This document shows, piece by piece, positions 35,826 through 43,704 of a stretch of DNA of 64,000 nt (the stretch's first letter is position 1; each line of letters opens with the position of its first letter). Source of the stretch: NBLH01 sp050296515 (lineage in GTDB: Bacteria; Bacteroidota; Bacteroidia; Bacteroidales; NBLH01); assembly GCA_050296515.1 (NCBI GenBank), contig JBNKRJ010000012.1, forward strand, positions 1 through 64,000, read 5' to 3'. The position numbers and the translations under genes were made by a program. The notes under the pieces were generated by a model. It saw only the letters and a program-made list of their open reading frames with translations. It was not told the origin of the DNA and ran no database searches.

Positions 35826-35922
35826 GTCAAAAAATTTGATTTACCTCTTTCTTCCACCAATCTTTTTTACCAACATTCCCTATTTCTTTATCAACAATAG
35901 GTTTTTGCAGCTGGAATTTTGC

Positions 35923-35930
35923 TAACTTTG
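35923..35930 (+). promoter_or_regulatory. -7 element of the rhomboid operon
   Basis: TAACTTTG, a perfect TAnnTTTG, 33 bp before the rhomboid ATG. The candidate -33 element is not convincing. Confidence 0.45.
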
Positions 35931-35962
35931 CAAATTGTTAAGTTAATTACTATTTTTGTTAA

Positions 35963-36571
35963 ATGAGTATAACATTATTCATAATAATATTTACAGCACT
36001 AATTTCAATTACAGCTTTTAGTAACCGAGAAGTGTTCGATAAACTAAAGCTGAACCCATATATGATTGTTAAGCGAAAAGAGTACTTCAGAATATTGGGT
36101 CATGCAGTCATTCACGTTGATTGGACTCATCTGATTTTCAACATGATAACCTTGTATTTTTTTGGAGAATATGTTGAAGAAGCTATGAAAGTTATTTTTG
36201 GCTATGGAAAGCTTGTTTTTATAATGATGTATGTTTTGGCAGCAATTGTTTCCTCATTGCCTTCCATTGCAAAGCACAAGAATGATCATTGGTACAATTC
36301 GGTTGGTGCTTCCGGAGCAGTATCTGCAATTCTTTTTGCAGGGATTTTATTAAATCCCAACATGAAAATGATAGTTTTCCCTATACCTATCCCACTTCCT
36401 GGGTATATTTTAGGTTTAGGATACCTTATATTTTCACATTTTATGAGTAAGAAAAATGCAGACAATATAAATCACGATGCGCACATAACTGGTGCTATTT
36501 TTGGATTTTTGTTTCCTTTGATTCTGGAACCAAAGTTATTTAGCCTTTTCATTGATAATCTTGGAGGATAA
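35963..36571 (+). CDS. Rhomboid-family intramembrane serine protease
   Basis: A 202-aa six-helix membrane protein. The catalytic dyad is Ser117 (in GASGAV) and His174 (in DAHITGAIFG). The other rhomboid features are HVDWTHLIFNM and a final helix with the GxxxG-like spacing. It cleaves membrane proteins within the bilayer. It begins a tight operon with the HAD phosphatase (11-bp gap), aminotransferase and a barrel protein. Confidence 0.92.
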   Translation: MSITLFIIIFTALISITAFSNREVFDKLKLNPYMIVKRKEYFRILGHAVIHVDWTHLIFNMITLYFFGEYVEEAMKVIFGYGKLVFIMMYVLAAIVSSLPSIAKHKNDHWYNSVGASGAVSAILFAGILLNPNMKMIVFPIPIPLPGYILGLGYLIFSHFMSKKNADNINHDAHITGAIFGFLFPLILEPKLFSLFIDNLGG

Positions 36572-36582
36572 AAGTTAAAAAA

Positions 36583-37092
36583 TTGAGTAAAAACAAAACC
36601 ATATTTCTCGATCGAGATGGTGTTATTAACGATAACTCGGTAGCTTATTATGTGTATAAAGCCGAGGATTTTATAATTAATCCCGGAGTGATTGAAAGCT
36701 TAAAATCATTTCAATCAAAAGGTTATCAGTTAATTGTACTAACAAACCAAGGAGGAATCGCAAAGAAACAATATGATAATCAGGATGTTGAATTATTAAA
36801 CAGACGTCTTGAAGAAGAATTAAATAATGAAGGAATTAAGTTAAAAGATATATTATATTGCCCCCATCATTCAGATATTTCAAAATGTCTGTGCAGAAAA
36901 CCAGGCACTCTTCTATTTGAAAAAGCAATTGCAAAATACAATGTGGATACTTCTGCATCTTTTATGATTGGTGATTCTGAAAGAGACATTGTGGCATCTG
37001 AAAAAGTAGGGGTAAAAGGAATTAAAGTAGAAGCAAATAATAATTTATTTGAAGCAATAAGAAAAACAGAGTTTTCGTATTTAGTTGATTAA
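36583..37092 (+). CDS. gmhB: HAD-IIIA phosphatase, GmhB-like
   Basis: A 169-aa HAD phosphatase with Asp10 (nucleophile) and Asp12 in FLDRDGVIND, TNQGGI (motif II), the zinc loop CPHHSDISKCLCRKP and GDSERD (motif IV). The zinc loop is the mark of GmhB, which removes the C7 phosphate of heptose bisphosphate for LPS core, and of the related HisB N domain; with no his genes nearby GmhB is the likelier role. Start is TTG at 36583. Confidence 0.82.
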   Translation: MSKNKTIFLDRDGVINDNSVAYYVYKAEDFIINPGVIESLKSFQSKGYQLIVLTNQGGIAKKQYDNQDVELLNRRLEEELNNEGIKLKDILYCPHHSDISKCLCRKPGTLLFEKAIAKYNVDTSASFMIGDSERDIVASEKVGVKGIKVEANNNLFEAIRKTEFSYLVD

Positions 37093-37112
37093 TAAATTAA
37101 AACAAAGGAAAG

Positions 37113-37994
37113 ATGGGCAGTGAAGGATTCATAAGCTATAATGGCCAAATTATCCACAAGGATGAACTAAGGTTGGATCTAAACAACCGTGCATTTCAGT
37201 ATGGAGATGGACTTTTTGAAACCATGCATGCGTCTGGCAATAAAGTGCAATTTTTTTACGAACACATGGAACGCCTCATACGAAGCATGAAAGTGTTGAA
37301 AATGGAAATCCCTGTTAGGTTTACCATTGACACCATGGGTCTTCAGAAAGAGATTTCGAAAATACTGAATAAAAACAAGCTCTTTAAAGGAGCCAGAATA
37401 AGAATGACTGTTTTTAGAGAGACTGGTGGCTTTTATAGCCCAGAATCAAATGAAACAGAATATATCATAGAAAGTAGTCCTTTAACTTCCGATGTTTATG
37501 AATTTAATCAAAAAGGCTTACTGATAGATATTTACGAAGAGCAATTAAAACCAATCAATAGCCTGGCTTCGGTAAAGCTCACAAGCTCTATCTTTTTTGT
37601 ATTGGCCGGCATATTCAAAAAAGAAAATGGCCTCGATGAATGCCTCATTCTTAACACAAAAGGCAATATCATTGAAGGAATTAGTTCCAATATCTTTTTG
37701 GTTAAAGAAAACATTATCTCAACTCCTTCATTACGAGAAGGTTGCCTACCCGGAATCATGCGTCAAAAAGTAATTGAACTGGCAAGAAGGAACAGGTTTA
37801 TTATACAGGACGAGCAACCTATTAAAATTCAGGACATTATGGCTGCTGATGAAATATTTTTCACAAATGCTGTTAAAGGGATACAATGGGTTGTTGGTTT
37901 TAAACAAAGAAGGTTTTATAATAAGGTAGCGAAAACTCTTTCCGATGCTCTCAATCAGCAACAATTTCCCATGTTAATTGCAAAGAGCGCATAA
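37113..37994 (+). CDS. Class IV PLP aminotransferase
   Basis: A 293-aa PLP-dependent aminotransferase of fold type IV (branched-chain aminotransferase/4-amino-4-deoxychorismate lyase/D-amino acid transaminase group). Motifs: FQYGDGLFETM near the N-terminus, the PLP lysine in SVKLTSS, EGISSNIFLV, and TPSLREGCLPGIMR near the C-terminus. Substrate cannot be told. 20 bp after gmhB, 14 bp before the next gene. Confidence 0.88.
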   Translation: MGSEGFISYNGQIIHKDELRLDLNNRAFQYGDGLFETMHASGNKVQFFYEHMERLIRSMKVLKMEIPVRFTIDTMGLQKEISKILNKNKLFKGARIRMTVFRETGGFYSPESNETEYIIESSPLTSDVYEFNQKGLLIDIYEEQLKPINSLASVKLTSSIFFVLAGIFKKENGLDECLILNTKGNIIEGISSNIFLVKENIISTPSLREGCLPGIMRQKVIELARRNRFIIQDEQPIKIQDIMAADEIFFTNAVKGIQWVVGFKQRRFYNKVAKTLSDALNQQQFPMLIAKSA

Positions 37995-38008
37995 TAAATA
38001 AGCTAAAA

Positions 38009-38545
38009 ATGAATAAAATGATTCATGCTATCCGATATTTGATTATTTTACTCGTAATATTTGTGTATTCAGAAAATTTTTATGCACAGAAAAAGGATAG
38101 TACATTCACAGCTCATAATACTTTCTACGGAGGTTTTGCTAATGAAGGAGCTATTTATTCAGTTAATTACGATAGAATCTTTAGCCAAAACAACAAGCTG
38201 GCCTGGAGCTATCGAATAGGCTTTTCAATACTTAAAAACGCAATAGCTATGCCCGTTGGAATCAACATGTTTACAGGAAAAGGTAATTCTCATGCGGAGT
38301 TTAGCTTTACTGTAATTCCTTACGTTGATAAATACCGAAGTTTTTTAAGTTCTGATGACTTATCAGACAAATACATCTATCTGATTCCTGGAATAGGATA
38401 TCGATTTCAGAAACCCCAAGGAGGTATTTTTTTCAAAGCATTAGTCTCGCCAACAGTTTTTCTCGACCCTCCTTCAAGTAACTTTTGGAAGATGGATCCA
38501 AAACTTAAGTTTTTGGCACATGTGGGAATTGGTTACTCATTTTAA
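38009..38545 (+). CDS. Uncharacterised outer-membrane protein
   Basis: A 178-aa exported protein with a signal peptide (residues 1-26, ending FYAQ). The mature part consists of alternating strands (AHNTFYGGFANEGAIYSVNYDR, WSYRIGFSIL, EFSFTVIPYVD, IYLIPGIGYRFQ) ending AHVGIGYSF, an eight-stranded outer-membrane barrel pattern. Last gene of the rhomboid operon. Confidence 0.7.
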   Translation: MNKMIHAIRYLIILLVIFVYSENFYAQKKDSTFTAHNTFYGGFANEGAIYSVNYDRIFSQNNKLAWSYRIGFSILKNAIAMPVGINMFTGKGNSHAEFSFTVIPYVDKYRSFLSSDDLSDKYIYLIPGIGYRFQKPQGGIFFKALVSPTVFLDPPSSNFWKMDPKLKFLAHVGIGYSF

Positions 38546-38620
38546 ATTTTAATGATGGCTTATTTCAAAATAGAGAGAAGCAATTTATTTTAGAAATTCT
38601 ACTTTCATTTACAATATCTC

Positions 38621-38652
38621 TTTGAGTAATCGATCTTTTGACCTTATATTTG
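38621..38652 (+). promoter_or_regulatory. Promoter of the DUF819 gene
   Basis: TTTG at 38621-38624, a 20-bp spacer, then TATATTTG at 38645-38652: a textbook match to the Bacteroidota consensus. The start codon is 25 bp downstream. Confidence 0.75.
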
Positions 38653-38676
38653 CCCCTTTGTAAAAAAGTTAACATT

Positions 38677-39840
38677 ATGAATTCTATTATAGCACCCGAT
38701 AATCATTTAGTTTTATTCGCAATTATAGTTGCAGCAGCAGCATTTGGTATTTATTCCGAACATAAAAAGTGGTTTGGTAAATTATCTGGAATTTTAGTCA
38801 CCATGATTTCCATGTCCATTTTATCAATGGCAGGGATCACTCCGGTTGCCTCAGATCCAAACATTAAAGTGGCTGCTTATGATATTGTATTTTCTTACTT
38901 TATTCCTATAGCAATTCCAATGCTTCTCTTTAGTTCAAATATTATAAAAATTATCAAAGAGAGTGGAAAACTATTACTGGCGTATATTTTGGGTGCAATT
39001 GGTGTGATATTAGGTAGCTTTCTTGCTTATGCATTAATTGATTTAGGAAATGAATCTGGTAAAACAGCTGGCGTTATCTGCGCAACACTGATAGGCGGAA
39101 GTGTTAATTTTATCGCTACTGCAGAAATTCTAAATTTTAGTACTCATCCTCTCTTTACAGCTACAATTGCAGTGGATAATTTTGTTGCAAACTTGTATGT
39201 CCTTTTTCTTTTCTTAGTTCCATCATTAGGCTTTCTTTCCCGCTTTTTTGTAAAGCCTAAAGAAGAAAATAGGCAGGAAAGGAATTCTGTTGAGAAAAAA
39301 ACATTCCCTATCACCACGGAGCGAATTGCAGTTTCCATTTTTATTTCTGTTTTGATTGCAGCACTCGGCAATGTAATAGCAGATTATTTGCAAAATGTTA
39401 TCCAAACGGATTTAAGCCTAAGTATACTGACAATCACTGTTTTAGCACTACTTGTAGCCAATCTGTTCCCAAAGAACTTTAAACAGCTCGAAAACACCTC
39501 ATTTTCAATTGGATTATGGATGATGTATATTTTTCTGGCTGTAATTGGGGCAGCAACTAATCTACAAGCGATTTTAGGAATTGGCCCAATGGTTCTGCTC
39601 TTCTATTTAGTCATAATGATATTCCATTTAGTATTAATGCTGGCATTAGCTAAACTTTTCAAACTCGATGTATACGAAGTAGTTATTTCGTCAGCTGCAA
39701 ATATTATGGGACCATCTGTTGCAGCACCTATGGCTGCTTCAATGGGACAAAAAAACCTGGTTACTCCAGGAATTTTGGTCGGTATACTCGGATACATCAT
39801 AGGTACATTTATAGGAGTATCCATTGCCCTTCTTCTTTAA
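38677..39840 (+). CDS. DUF819-family membrane protein
   Basis: A polytopic protein with about 10 helices of the DUF819 family (YjcL-like), whose members resemble transporters and have a two-half layout; here TAGVICATLIGGSVNFIATAE in the first half and ISSAANIMGPSVAAPMAASMGQ in the second are the matching GG and G-P-S-like motifs. I use ATG 38677, because the upstream in-frame TTG at 38638 lies within the promoter. Function unknown. Confidence 0.85.
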   Translation: MNSIIAPDNHLVLFAIIVAAAAFGIYSEHKKWFGKLSGILVTMISMSILSMAGITPVASDPNIKVAAYDIVFSYFIPIAIPMLLFSSNIIKIIKESGKLLLAYILGAIGVILGSFLAYALIDLGNESGKTAGVICATLIGGSVNFIATAEILNFSTHPLFTATIAVDNFVANLYVLFLFLVPSLGFLSRFFVKPKEENRQERNSVEKKTFPITTERIAVSIFISVLIAALGNVIADYLQNVIQTDLSLSILTITVLALLVANLFPKNFKQLENTSFSIGLWMMYIFLAVIGAATNLQAILGIGPMVLLFYLVIMIFHLVLMLALAKLFKLDVYEVVISSAANIMGPSVAAPMAASMGQKNLVTPGILVGILGYIIGTFIGVSIALLL

Positions 39841-39901
39841 CGATGAAATTTATCATTAAATATAGTCTGTCATTATATTTTAGCTTATAAGGTCATTTTC
39901 T

Positions 39902-39909
39902 TACATTTG
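39902..39909 (+). promoter_or_regulatory. -7 element of the AGCS symporter gene
   Basis: TACATTTG, a perfect TAnnTTTG, 34 bp upstream of the ATG, with TTTT 20 bp further upstream (one mismatch from TTTG). Confidence 0.5.
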
Positions 39910-39942
39910 TCACTTTGTTCTTAAATAAAGTAACACTCAGAT

Positions 39943-41676
39943 ATGAGCTTAAGCAAGATTCTGCAAACAATAGATAACAATATTGGTGGTTCACAATGGT
40001 TTGTTTACCTACTATTGGGCACTGGCCTTTTCTTTACGGTATACCTGAAATTTCCGCAAATAAGGTATTTCAAACATGCTATAAAAATTGTGAAAGGTAA
40101 ATTTGACAAAGAAGGAGACAAAGGGGATGCCTCTCATTTTCAAGCACTTGCAACAGCACTTTCAGGAACAGTAGGTACTGGGAATATTGCTGGCGTTGCT
40201 TTCGCAATTTACCTGGGAGGACCTGGGGCTTTATTCTGGATGCTGATGACTGCTATGCTTGGTATGACAACCAAGTTTGTTGAAGTAACCTTATCTCACA
40301 AATATCGGGAAACTGCAGAAGATGGCTCTATTTCGGGAGGTCCCATGTATTATATGAAAAATGCTGACTTTAGGTTGTTCGGTAAGAAACTAAACCTAAA
40401 ATGGCTGGCAGTTTTATTTGCAATTGCAACAGTTTTTTCATCCTTTGGTACAGGAAACTTGCCACAGATAAATAGCATCTCAAACTCAATGGAATCAACT
40501 TTTGGTATTGAAACCTATATCACAGGTGCTGTTTTAGCAGTTTTACTTGCTTTTGTTATTATTGGAGGTATCAGGCGAATTGCAAAAGTTACAGAAAAAC
40601 TGGTGCCAGCAATGGCCATTATTTATTTCATCGGTGCTATTTCCGTAATCCTCTATAATTATGAGAATATTATTCCATCCTTTGTATCAATTTTCGCAGA
40701 CGTTTTCACAGGCACAGCAGCAGTAGGAGGTTTCCTGGGTGCAAGTTTTGCTTATGCATTTAACAGAGGCGTAAACAGAGGACTATTCTCCAACGAAGCC
40801 GGACAAGGTTCTGCCCCAATTGCACACGCCGCTGCCAGAACACATCAGCCAGTTTCTGAAGGCATGGTTGCTATTTTAGAACCTTTTATTGATACCATTA
40901 TTATCTGTTCGTTAACAGGTCTGGTTTTATTATCATCAGGTACCTGGCACGAAAAGCATGAAAATACGTTTCAACATGCCGACATGTTTATCTTAGATAA
41001 AAAATTGTCAGAAAAAAAAGAAAAAGATAAAACAGCCTTGGTTGAGCATATTAGAGGAAGAGACACCATTCCTTTGTTTTCAGGTGAATTAAAAGTGAAG
41101 AAGGGCGAAATTAAGAAACATGTTACTGTAATTCATGCACGATCTTTCGCTGAAGATGTGTTGGTTTATTATGATGATACCCTTTTTTCAGGAAAAATAA
41201 ATATAAAAGATGGAAAGCTGGCTGAAGAACAGCAAGATGGGAGAAAGGAAGAACTTTTTGAATTTACCGGAAAATCTTTGGTTCATAGTGCTCCATTAAC
41301 AGCTATTGCGTTTAAACGTGGGTTCTTTGGGGATTTTGGTCAGTACATTGTTTCCATAGGTCTTCTCTTATTTGCATTTTCAACCGCCATATCATGGTCA
41401 TATTACGGAGGCAGGGCTATTACATTTTTATTTGGATCAAAGGGTGTAATTTATTACAGAATTGTATACGTAATAGGTTTCTTTATTGCTTCTTTTGTTG
41501 ACACCACCATTGTTTGGATCTTCTCAGGTATAACAATTGCCTTTATGACCATTCCAAACTTATTCGGGATACTGATGTTAAGAAAAGACATGAAAAATAC
41601 TGTTAAAAAATACTGGATTGATTTTAGTGCTGAACATCCAGACATTAAAATCCCAGAGAAAATAAGCGAAAAATAA
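39943..41676 (+). CDS. AGCS sodium:alanine/glycine symporter with inserted domain
   Basis: A 577-aa transporter with about 11 helices and AGCS motifs: ALSGTVGTGNIAGVAFAIYLGGPGALFWM, FSNEAGQGSAPIAHAAA and FAFSTAISWSYYGGRA. It imports alanine or glycine with sodium. Between the late helices (about residues 335-448) it has a hydrophilic insertion of about 110 residues that typical AlsT proteins lack. It reads as a charged beta-rich domain (DTIPLFSGELKVKKGEIKK, VLVYYDDTLFSGKINIKDG) and could be a regulatory domain. Confidence 0.9.
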   Translation: MSLSKILQTIDNNIGGSQWFVYLLLGTGLFFTVYLKFPQIRYFKHAIKIVKGKFDKEGDKGDASHFQALATALSGTVGTGNIAGVAFAIYLGGPGALFWMLMTAMLGMTTKFVEVTLSHKYRETAEDGSISGGPMYYMKNADFRLFGKKLNLKWLAVLFAIATVFSSFGTGNLPQINSISNSMESTFGIETYITGAVLAVLLAFVIIGGIRRIAKVTEKLVPAMAIIYFIGAISVILYNYENIIPSFVSIFADVFTGTAAVGGFLGASFAYAFNRGVNRGLFSNEAGQGSAPIAHAAARTHQPVSEGMVAILEPFIDTIIICSLTGLVLLSSGTWHEKHENTFQHADMFILDKKLSEKKEKDKTALVEHIRGRDTIPLFSGELKVKKGEIKKHVTVIHARSFAEDVLVYYDDTLFSGKINIKDGKLAEEQQDGRKEELFEFTGKSLVHSAPLTAIAFKRGFFGDFGQYIVSIGLLLFAFSTAISWSYYGGRAITFLFGSKGVIYYRIVYVIGFFIASFVDTTIVWIFSGITIAFMTIPNLFGILMLRKDMKNTVKKYWIDFSAEHPDIKIPEKISEK

Positions 41677-41801
41677 GGCTGCTTTTAAGAAGCTGGTTAT
41701 TAATAAAATACAAAGAAAAAGCAGGTTGTTATTTGAATAATCTGCTTTCTTTAATAAAAAACGCTGACTTTATTCACATCCTCAAAAATCGAATAAGCAA
41801 A

Positions 41802-42416
41802 ATGAACGTAAAAGAAAAAGTAAAAAACTATTTAAATAAAAAGTCAAAATGGGGCATTGCCTCCGATGTTTTCTTTGTTGGAATACTTATAGCTTTCTTA
41901 ATTCCGCAAAGCAGGCTACAACTTGGGGCATGGGTGAATCAAATAAAAATGTTGTTTGTTTCACCAGTAACTGTTGATGAAGAAAATACACATACTCTAT
42001 CTGCTGATGCCTATGAAATGGAGTTTCAGGATTTAAATGGAAATAAGATTGATGTATCAAACCTTAAAGGAAAAGTGATTGTCCTAAATTTATGGGCAAC
42101 ATGGTGTCCTCCTTGTGTTGCAGAAATGCCAAGCATCCAGAAATTATATGAAAAATACAAGGACAGTGATCAAGTTGCATTTCTAATTGTAAGCAATGAA
42201 GAATCTGCTCCGGTTGAAAAATTCATAAAAAAGAAAGGATATACATTTCCTGTGTATATAAATAAATTCAGAATGCCTGACGACTTCGCAACAAACAGTA
42301 TTCCAACCACTTTTGTAATTTCAAAGGATGAAAAAATAGTTGTAAGAGAAGTAGGTGCTTCTGACTGGGCAAGCGAAAACATGTTTCAGATTATGGATAA
42401 GCTAATTGCTGATTAA
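41802..42416 (+). CDS. TlpA/ResA-like thioredoxin, membrane-anchored
   Basis: About 204 aa. One helix near residues 20-38 (WGIASDVFFVGILIAFLIP) anchors it; the thioredoxin domain follows outside. The redox motif is WCPPC (Cys102, Cys105), and the cis-Pro loop is in SIPTTFVI. Family members keep cysteines of apocytochromes or other envelope proteins reduced. I use ATG 41802; a TTG at 41733 would add 23 residues and could be real. Confidence 0.88.
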   Translation: MNVKEKVKNYLNKKSKWGIASDVFFVGILIAFLIPQSRLQLGAWVNQIKMLFVSPVTVDEENTHTLSADAYEMEFQDLNGNKIDVSNLKGKVIVLNLWATWCPPCVAEMPSIQKLYEKYKDSDQVAFLIVSNEESAPVEKFIKKKGYTFPVYINKFRMPDDFATNSIPTTFVISKDEKIVVREVGASDWASENMFQIMDKLIAD

Positions 42417-42428
42417 GCACAGAGCATA

Positions 42429-42477
42429 AAGCCAACCGCTAATAGCCAGAAGCTAAAAGCCAATAATCAAAAGCTGT
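42429..42477. repeat. Heptad array, AAGCTAA flavour
   Basis: AAGCCAA-CCGCTAA-TAGCCAG-AAGCTAA-AAGCCAA-TAATCAA-AAGCTGT: seven 7-bp units, all variants of AAGCTAA. It lies 12 bp after the TlpA-like stop and before the MFS gene. It is the only array here in a purely direct, not inverted, form. Confidence 0.6.
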
Positions 42478-42523
42478 ACAACAGCATAATTTTTAAGGAA
42501 AAGAGCAACAGATAAAAAAAACC

Positions 42524-43687
42524 GTGAAACAAGGCAAAGCTAAAGTATATGCAATTTCATTCGGACATTTTATTCACGATGTGTATACTGCTTTTTTAGC
42601 CCCTGTACTTCCATTATTAATCGAGAACCTGAAACTTAATTATTTTCAAGCAGGCTTACTTTCAGTAATTCGCAACTTACCAGCAGCCTTCAATGCATTC
42701 ATTGGCCTGTTGGCTGATAAAAAGGACTTTAGAATTTTTGTAATCCTTGCTCCTTCAATCAGTGGAATACTAATGAGTTTGATGGGATTAGCCCCCAATT
42801 ACATTGTTTTGGTTTTAATGCTCTTTGTTGTTGGTATCAATTCAACTCTTTTCCACATTCCAACGCCTGTGATGATAAGAAAAGTAAGTCCTGAAAAACT
42901 AGGTTTTGGAATGAGCATGTACATGCTTGGAGGCGAATTGGCCAGAACTATTGGTCCTTTAACAATATTGGCAGGAGTTTCTTTGTGGGGGTTTGAAGGA
43001 ACCTACCGATTAATTCCTCTCTCTTTGGCAACCTCATTTTTAATGTGGATTCAAATTAGAAAAATAAGTATCCACCGAAAAAAAGAAAGCAAGGAAAAAC
43101 CTGCGAAAATTAAATTACTATTGAAACAGCACGGACACCTCTTCATTATGATCACTGGATTTATGCTGTTCACATCTCTAATGAAATCTGCTTTGTCTGT
43201 ATTTCTGCCAACTTTCAAGAATGAGCAAGGTGCCAGTCTTTGGGTAGGAGGAATCAATCTGGCTATTTACCAATTTGCAGGAGCCATAGGCACATTTGGC
43301 TCAGGCACTTTATCCGATAAATTTGGTAGACGAAAAATTTTACTTATTGCAGCTATTGCCAATCCAATTTTAATGGCAGCTTTTGTCTTTTTCCAGGATT
43401 CCGTTGCTTCAACCGGGTTACTGGTTTTGATAGGTGCCAGCCTGCTTTCTTATGGTTCAGTTTTACTTGCTATGGTACAGGAAATTAAAACCGACAGACC
43501 AGCCTTTTTAAATGGTATCTATATGACTATCAATTTCTTTGTAAGTTCAATTGGAGCCATGTTTATTGGCTTTTTTAGTGATTTGTTCGGTATGACTGGC
43601 ACTTTTTACCTGGCAGCATTCCTTGCGCTTTTAGCTGTGCCTTTCATATTTTTCCTACCTAAAAAAGAAAGCTTGCCAGGCGATTAA
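42524..43687 (+). CDS. MFS transporter, Fsr (fosmidomycin resistance)-like
   Basis: A 387-aa major facilitator with 12 helices in two halves, starting with an FGHFIHDVYTAFLAPVLPLL helix and a GLLADKKDFR loop (motif A of the N half), the C-half motif GTLSDKFGRRKIL. The N-terminal GHF.hD.Y..fl.PllP pattern is typical of Fsr-type exporters. Likely an exporter of small molecules. Start is GTG at 42524. Stop overlaps a hairpin at 43672-43697. Confidence 0.85.
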   Translation: MKQGKAKVYAISFGHFIHDVYTAFLAPVLPLLIENLKLNYFQAGLLSVIRNLPAAFNAFIGLLADKKDFRIFVILAPSISGILMSLMGLAPNYIVLVLMLFVVGINSTLFHIPTPVMIRKVSPEKLGFGMSMYMLGGELARTIGPLTILAGVSLWGFEGTYRLIPLSLATSFLMWIQIRKISIHRKKESKEKPAKIKLLLKQHGHLFIMITGFMLFTSLMKSALSVFLPTFKNEQGASLWVGGINLAIYQFAGAIGTFGSGTLSDKFGRRKILLIAAIANPILMAAFVFFQDSVASTGLLVLIGASLLSYGSVLLAMVQEIKTDRPAFLNGIYMTINFFVSSIGAMFIGFFSDLFGMTGTFYLAAFLALLAVPFIFFLPKKESLPGD

Positions 43688-43697
43688 ACCCGGCAAG
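43672..43697. terminator. Bidirectional hairpin between MFS gene and alaS
   Basis: CTTGCCAGG at 43672-43680 pairs with CCCGGCAAG at 43689-43697 (one mismatch), loop 8 nt, lying across the MFS stop codon and 8 bp before the alaS stop on the minus strand. Confidence 0.55.
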
Positions 43698-43704
43698 TCT
43701 ATAT

